A stretch of 6,585 nucleotides of DNA, taken from Paracoccaceae bacterium. Its GTDB lineage: Bacteria > Pseudomonadota > Alphaproteobacteria > Rhodobacterales > Rhodobacteraceae. Below are positions 4,204 to 6,585 of the stretch, piece after piece. The notes below the pieces were generated by a model. That model was given only the letters and a program-made list of their open reading frames with translations. It was not told where the DNA came from and ran no database searches. The stretch covers positions 1 to 6,585 of the forward strand of contig JAHELH010000141.1 of the NCBI GenBank assembly GCA_024644285.1, given 5' to 3'. The first letter of the stretch is position 1. The number at the start of each line of letters is the position of its first letter. The translations under genes and the position numbers were made by a program.

Positions 4204-4860
4204 ATGACAATCCTGAAACGCGCCGCGATTTGCGTCCTGTTGAGCGCCGGGGCGCTGATGCCCGGCGCCGCGCCGGCACAGACGGCCTGCGGGCTTTTCG
4301 AGGCGGTCGAGCCCGGCGACACGTTCGAGAAAATCTCCAAGCGCTGCGGCGTGCCGATGGAAACGCTGCTCGCCGCCAATCCCGGCGTCGACAGCGCCGC
4401 GCCGCAAGTAGCGACCGCCATCGCGCTGGCGCTGCCCGATCGTTCCGAAGTGTCCGGAGAGCCGCCCTCGCCCGGTCCGCTGGTCGTGCGGGTTCCCGAG
4501 CCGGAACCTGTCGCCCAAGTGGTCATCGTCGCGCGCGAGGCCGAGGCCCCGACCGCCGATGGCGACCTCGACGTCATTTTGCTGCAGCCGATCTTCGGGC
4601 AATGGGTTCCGGAGGATGGGCTTTGCGCAGATCCCGAGATCGTCTGGACCCTCGAGCCCGAGAGCCTACAGGTGGGCGAGGATCTCTGCGTCGTCGAGAA
4701 CACGGTTCTGACCGGCGACGCCTTCGTGCTTGAGACGTCTTGCGGCGGCAACGGGGTGATGGTCGCGCGCGACTTCGTGCTGCGGCCGGTCGATGCCCTG
4801 ACCATGAGCTTTTCCACCGGCGCGCAGGACGGCGTTCTGAAACGCTGCGTGCCAGAGTGA
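4204..4860 (+). CDS. Secreted LysM-domain protein with a cysteine-containing C-terminal domain
   Basis: This is a 218-residue exported protein. A signal peptide covers about 1-26 (basic MTILKRA, hydrophobic core, APAQ cleavage region). A divergent LysM domain follows at about 33-78 (EPGDTFEKISKRCGVPMETLLAANP), which in this family binds peptidoglycan or other GlcNAc polymers. A Pro/Glu-rich linker (about 84-118) leads to a C-terminal domain (about 125-218) with Cys at 141, 162, 180 and 215, possibly two disulfides in the periplasm; Cys29 and Cys48 flank or lie in the LysM part. I do not recognise the C-terminal domain. No catalytic residues of a peptidase or amidase were visible. The ATG at 4204 was chosen over an upstream in-frame start (4108) because GGTGGAG lies about 8 nt upstream and the signal peptide begins there. 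A terminator follows the stop codon. A cell-envelope binding role is inferred. Confidence 0.83.
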   Translation: MTILKRAAICVLLSAGALMPGAAPAQTACGLFEAVEPGDTFEKISKRCGVPMETLLAANPGVDSAAPQVATAIALALPDRSEVSGEPPSPGPLVVRVPEPEPVAQVVIVAREAEAPTADGDLDVILLQPIFGQWVPEDGLCADPEIVWTLEPESLQVGEDLCVVENTVLTGDAFVLETSCGGNGVMVARDFVLRPVDALTMSFSTGAQDGVLKRCVPE

Positions 4861-4874
4861 ACCGGCCAGACAAG

Positions 4875-4907
4875 ACGGCCCGCCAAGAAAGCGCGGCGGG
4901 CCGTTTT
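4875..4907 (+). terminator. Intrinsic terminator of the LysM gene
   Basis: ACGGCCCGCC (4875-4884) and GGCGGGCCGT (4895-4904) form a perfect 10-bp stem with a 10-nt loop, followed by TTTT (4904-4907). It starts 14 bp after the LysM stop codon. The opposite strand has no T-run after the hairpin, so it mainly serves plus-strand transcripts. It could still slow transcription arriving from the convergent nucleotidase gene, which ends at 4928. Confidence 0.88.
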
Positions 4908-4927
4908 CGATTGTCGGCAATGGGCCT

Positions 4928-6487
4928 TTACTTCGCGGTGATGCGCCCGTCGGTATAGGGCTGGTAGGGCGCGTTCCGGGCCAGGAATTCCGCCGTCACA
5001 TCGGCCAGGTCCGGGCCGAAGTCATAGGCGTTCATCGCGTCCTTGAACATCGCATAGCCGTCGCCGCCGTTGCGCACGAAGTTGTTCGACACCACGCCGT
5101 AGACCTTCTCGGGATCGAGCGGTGCGCCGCCGACCGTGACGTCCGAGACGCGGGACCCCGGCTCGGCGCTGGCGTCGAAGGCAAAGCTCATGCCGGCGAC
5201 CTGCGGGAAGCGCCCGCCGCCATCCTCGATCTGGCTGACGCCGTTCTCCAGCGCCTCCAGCAGGGTCGCGCCCTTGACCTGGAAGGTCGAGAGCGTGTTC
5301 TGGAACGGCAGCACGGTCAGCACCTCGCCCATGGTCACCGGACCCGCGTCGATCGAGGCGCGCAGCCCGCCGCCATTGGCGATGGCCACGTCGATGCCCT
5401 GGTCCTTGACCCGGTCGAGCATGGCGTCGGCGACCAGGTTGCCCATCGGGCATTCCATCGCCCGGCAGACAGAGCGGTCGCCCTCGATGGGTTCGGCGGC
5501 CTCGGCGACCACCTTGTTGCGGATCTCCTCGAGCGGCCCGGCCAGTTCCTTGATGCGCTCGACCGTGGGGGCGTCCTCGGTAACGGCGGCATCCATGATG
5601 ATTGGCTCGCCCACCGCCTCGGTGATCACCCCGTTATCGTCGAAGGTCACGTTCAGCTCGCCCAGGAACTTGCCGTAGGCATAGGCCTGCACGATGGCGG
5701 TGTCGCCGACCATCACCGGGTACGGCCCCTTGGCGCCCTCGATGGTGTTTGACAGAAGCGAATTGTCGTGGCCGCCGACGATGACATCGACGCCGGTGGT
5801 CTCTTCGGCGATGCGCTTGTCGACGTTCAGCCCGGAATGCGACAGGACGATGATCTTGTTGACGCCGTTGGCTTCCATCCGCTCGACCATCGCGCGCACC
5901 GTTTCGACCGGATCCTTGAACACGATGTTGTCGCCGGGGCTGGCCAGGTCGGGCGTGTCCTGCGGGGTCAGGCCGATCAGGCCCAGCTTCTCGCCGCCGC
6001 GCTCGATGATCACGGCGCTCTTGATCACGTCGTCCAGCAGCGGTTCCGAGGCGTAGTCCGCGTTCGACATCAGGATCGGGAAATCGACGGCGTCGACGAA
6101 GCCGCGCAGCACCTCGGGACCGTCGTCGAATTCGTGGTTGCCGACGGTCATCGCGTCGTAGCCCAGCTTGTTCATGAACTCGGCAGCCGCCTTGCCCTTG
6201 TAATAGGTGTAGAACATCGTGCCCTGGAACTGGTCGCCGCCGTCCACCAGGATGTAGTTGTTGGTCCGCGCCTTGGCGTCGGCGATGGCAGAGACCAGCC
6301 GCGCGGTGCCGCCGAAGCATTCGCCGGCCTCGTTGTCCTCGGCCGAGCACGGGCCGTCATACTTGCTGATCGGTTCGAATCTGGCGTGGAAGTCATTGGT
6401 GTGCAGGATGGTCAGCGTGTAGTCCGCCTGGGCCATCCCGGCGCTCAAGGCCAGCGCCGCCGTGGTGGTAACGATGCGTGAAAGCAT
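4928..6487 (-). CDS. Periplasmic 5'-nucleotidase / metallophosphatase (UshA family)
   Basis: This complete 519-residue protein hydrolyses nucleotides, and possibly cyclic nucleotides or nucleotide sugars, outside the cytoplasm to release phosphate and nucleosides. A signal peptide covers about 1-21 (cleavage after AQA). The N-terminal metallophosphatase domain has LHTNDFH (28-34), DGGDQFQG (82-89), GNHEFDDG (116-123), LSHSG (215-219) and VGGHDN (237-242), supplying the two-metal site. The C-terminal 5'-nucleotidase domain has CPMGNLVADAM (346-356), NGGGLR (371-376), LPFQN (393-397) and FVRNGGDGY (470-478), which bind the base and sugar. Cys pairs 47/57 and 341/346 may form disulfides. Where many members have HxH or HxQ in the GGH motif, this one has HDN. 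The ATG at 6487 is preferred to an in-frame TTG at 6496 because a GGGGG ribosome-binding site lies about 10 nt before the ATG and too close to the TTG. It converges on the LysM gene. Confidence 0.95.
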   Translation of the reverse strand: MLSRIVTTTAALALSAGMAQADYTLTILHTNDFHARFEPISKYDGPCSAEDNEAGECFGGTARLVSAIADAKARTNNYILVDGGDQFQGTMFYTYYKGKAAAEFMNKLGYDAMTVGNHEFDDGPEVLRGFVDAVDFPILMSNADYASEPLLDDVIKSAVIIERGGEKLGLIGLTPQDTPDLASPGDNIVFKDPVETVRAMVERMEANGVNKIIVLSHSGLNVDKRIAEETTGVDVIVGGHDNSLLSNTIEGAKGPYPVMVGDTAIVQAYAYGKFLGELNVTFDDNGVITEAVGEPIIMDAAVTEDAPTVERIKELAGPLEEIRNKVVAEAAEPIEGDRSVCRAMECPMGNLVADAMLDRVKDQGIDVAIANGGGLRASIDAGPVTMGEVLTVLPFQNTLSTFQVKGATLLEALENGVSQIEDGGGRFPQVAGMSFAFDASAEPGSRVSDVTVGGAPLDPEKVYGVVSNNFVRNGGDGYAMFKDAMNAYDFGPDLADVTAEFLARNAPYQPYTDGRITAK

Positions 6488-6585
6488 GGTGGTCAAACCC
6501 CCTGTTGGTTGATGGCCGCAGAGTGGCCCCCGCGCCGGGCGGAGTCAAAGCGGATTCGGGGCGACGCAAGGTCAAGTGCGCGGAC
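6488..6585 (-). promoter_or_regulatory. Upstream region of the nucleotidase gene with a possible -35 element
   Basis: On the minus strand TTGACT (6548-6543) could be a -35 element, but at 17-nt spacing the -10 position reads CACTCT, a poor match. The decamer TTGACTCCGC containing it is identical to the one at the GST promoter, and both lie 53-55 nt before their start codons. No Pho-box pattern or other operator was recognised. The promoter assignment is weak. Confidence 0.25.

Noticed and set aside
1..6585. CRISPR arrays, tRNA or rRNA genes, insertion sequences, phage or defence genes
   Set aside because: I saw no regularly spaced direct repeats, no cloverleaf-like sequences, no transposase or integrase motifs and no terminal repeats on either strand.

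Overview
The window is GC-rich, densely packed alphaproteobacterial DNA, most likely from Rhodobacterales (a Roseobacter/Rhodobacter/Paracoccus-type organism). The main evidence is a pair of small DUF1127 genes followed on the same strand by an RNA whose two hairpin loops carry the anti-Shine-Dalgarno motif CUCCUCCC. That arrangement is the CcsR or 'cuckoo' sRNA locus known from Rhodobacter sphaeroides and relatives. The assignment rests on motif, structure and synteny read by eye; no database search was possible.

Layout. Positions 1-870 (+) hold the C-terminal part of a mandelate racemase/enolase-superfamily sugar-acid dehydratase whose N-terminus lies before the window. A strong intrinsic terminator for plus-strand transcripts follows at 1037-1065, about 170 nt after the stop. 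The minus-strand unit from about 1785 down to 1091 consists of a possible heat-shock-type promoter, a leader with two CTGC-N3-GCAG dyads, two tandem DUF1127 genes (1481-1708, then 1241-1477, 3 bp apart) and the three-hairpin cuckoo-type RNA (1091-1202). A LysR-type regulator (1840-2748, +) is divergent from it.

Next come two minus-strand genes probably transcribed together: a glutathione S-transferase (3465-4073) and a YedK/HMCES-type SRAP protein that crosslinks to abasic sites in DNA (2760-3422). The SRAP gene converges on the LysR gene, and both stop codons lie in one perfect inverted repeat. The GST promoter region contains a perfect 7-6-7 palindrome in an AT-rich patch, which looks like a repressor operator. 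Divergent from GST is a secreted LysM protein with an unrecognised cysteine-containing C-terminal domain (4204-4860, +), closed by a good terminator. Finally, 4928-6487 (-) encodes a complete exported UshA-type 5'-nucleotidase.

The unifying theme, as inference, is stress response and maintenance: cuckoo RNA and DUF1127 in post-transcriptional stress control, GST in detoxification, SRAP in DNA repair, and the exported LysM and nucleotidase proteins in envelope and periplasmic functions. The most noteworthy element is the DUF1127-cuckoo RNA locus. It belongs to a known type, but has two DUF1127 genes and an additional middle hairpin whose G-U pairs form only on the minus strand.
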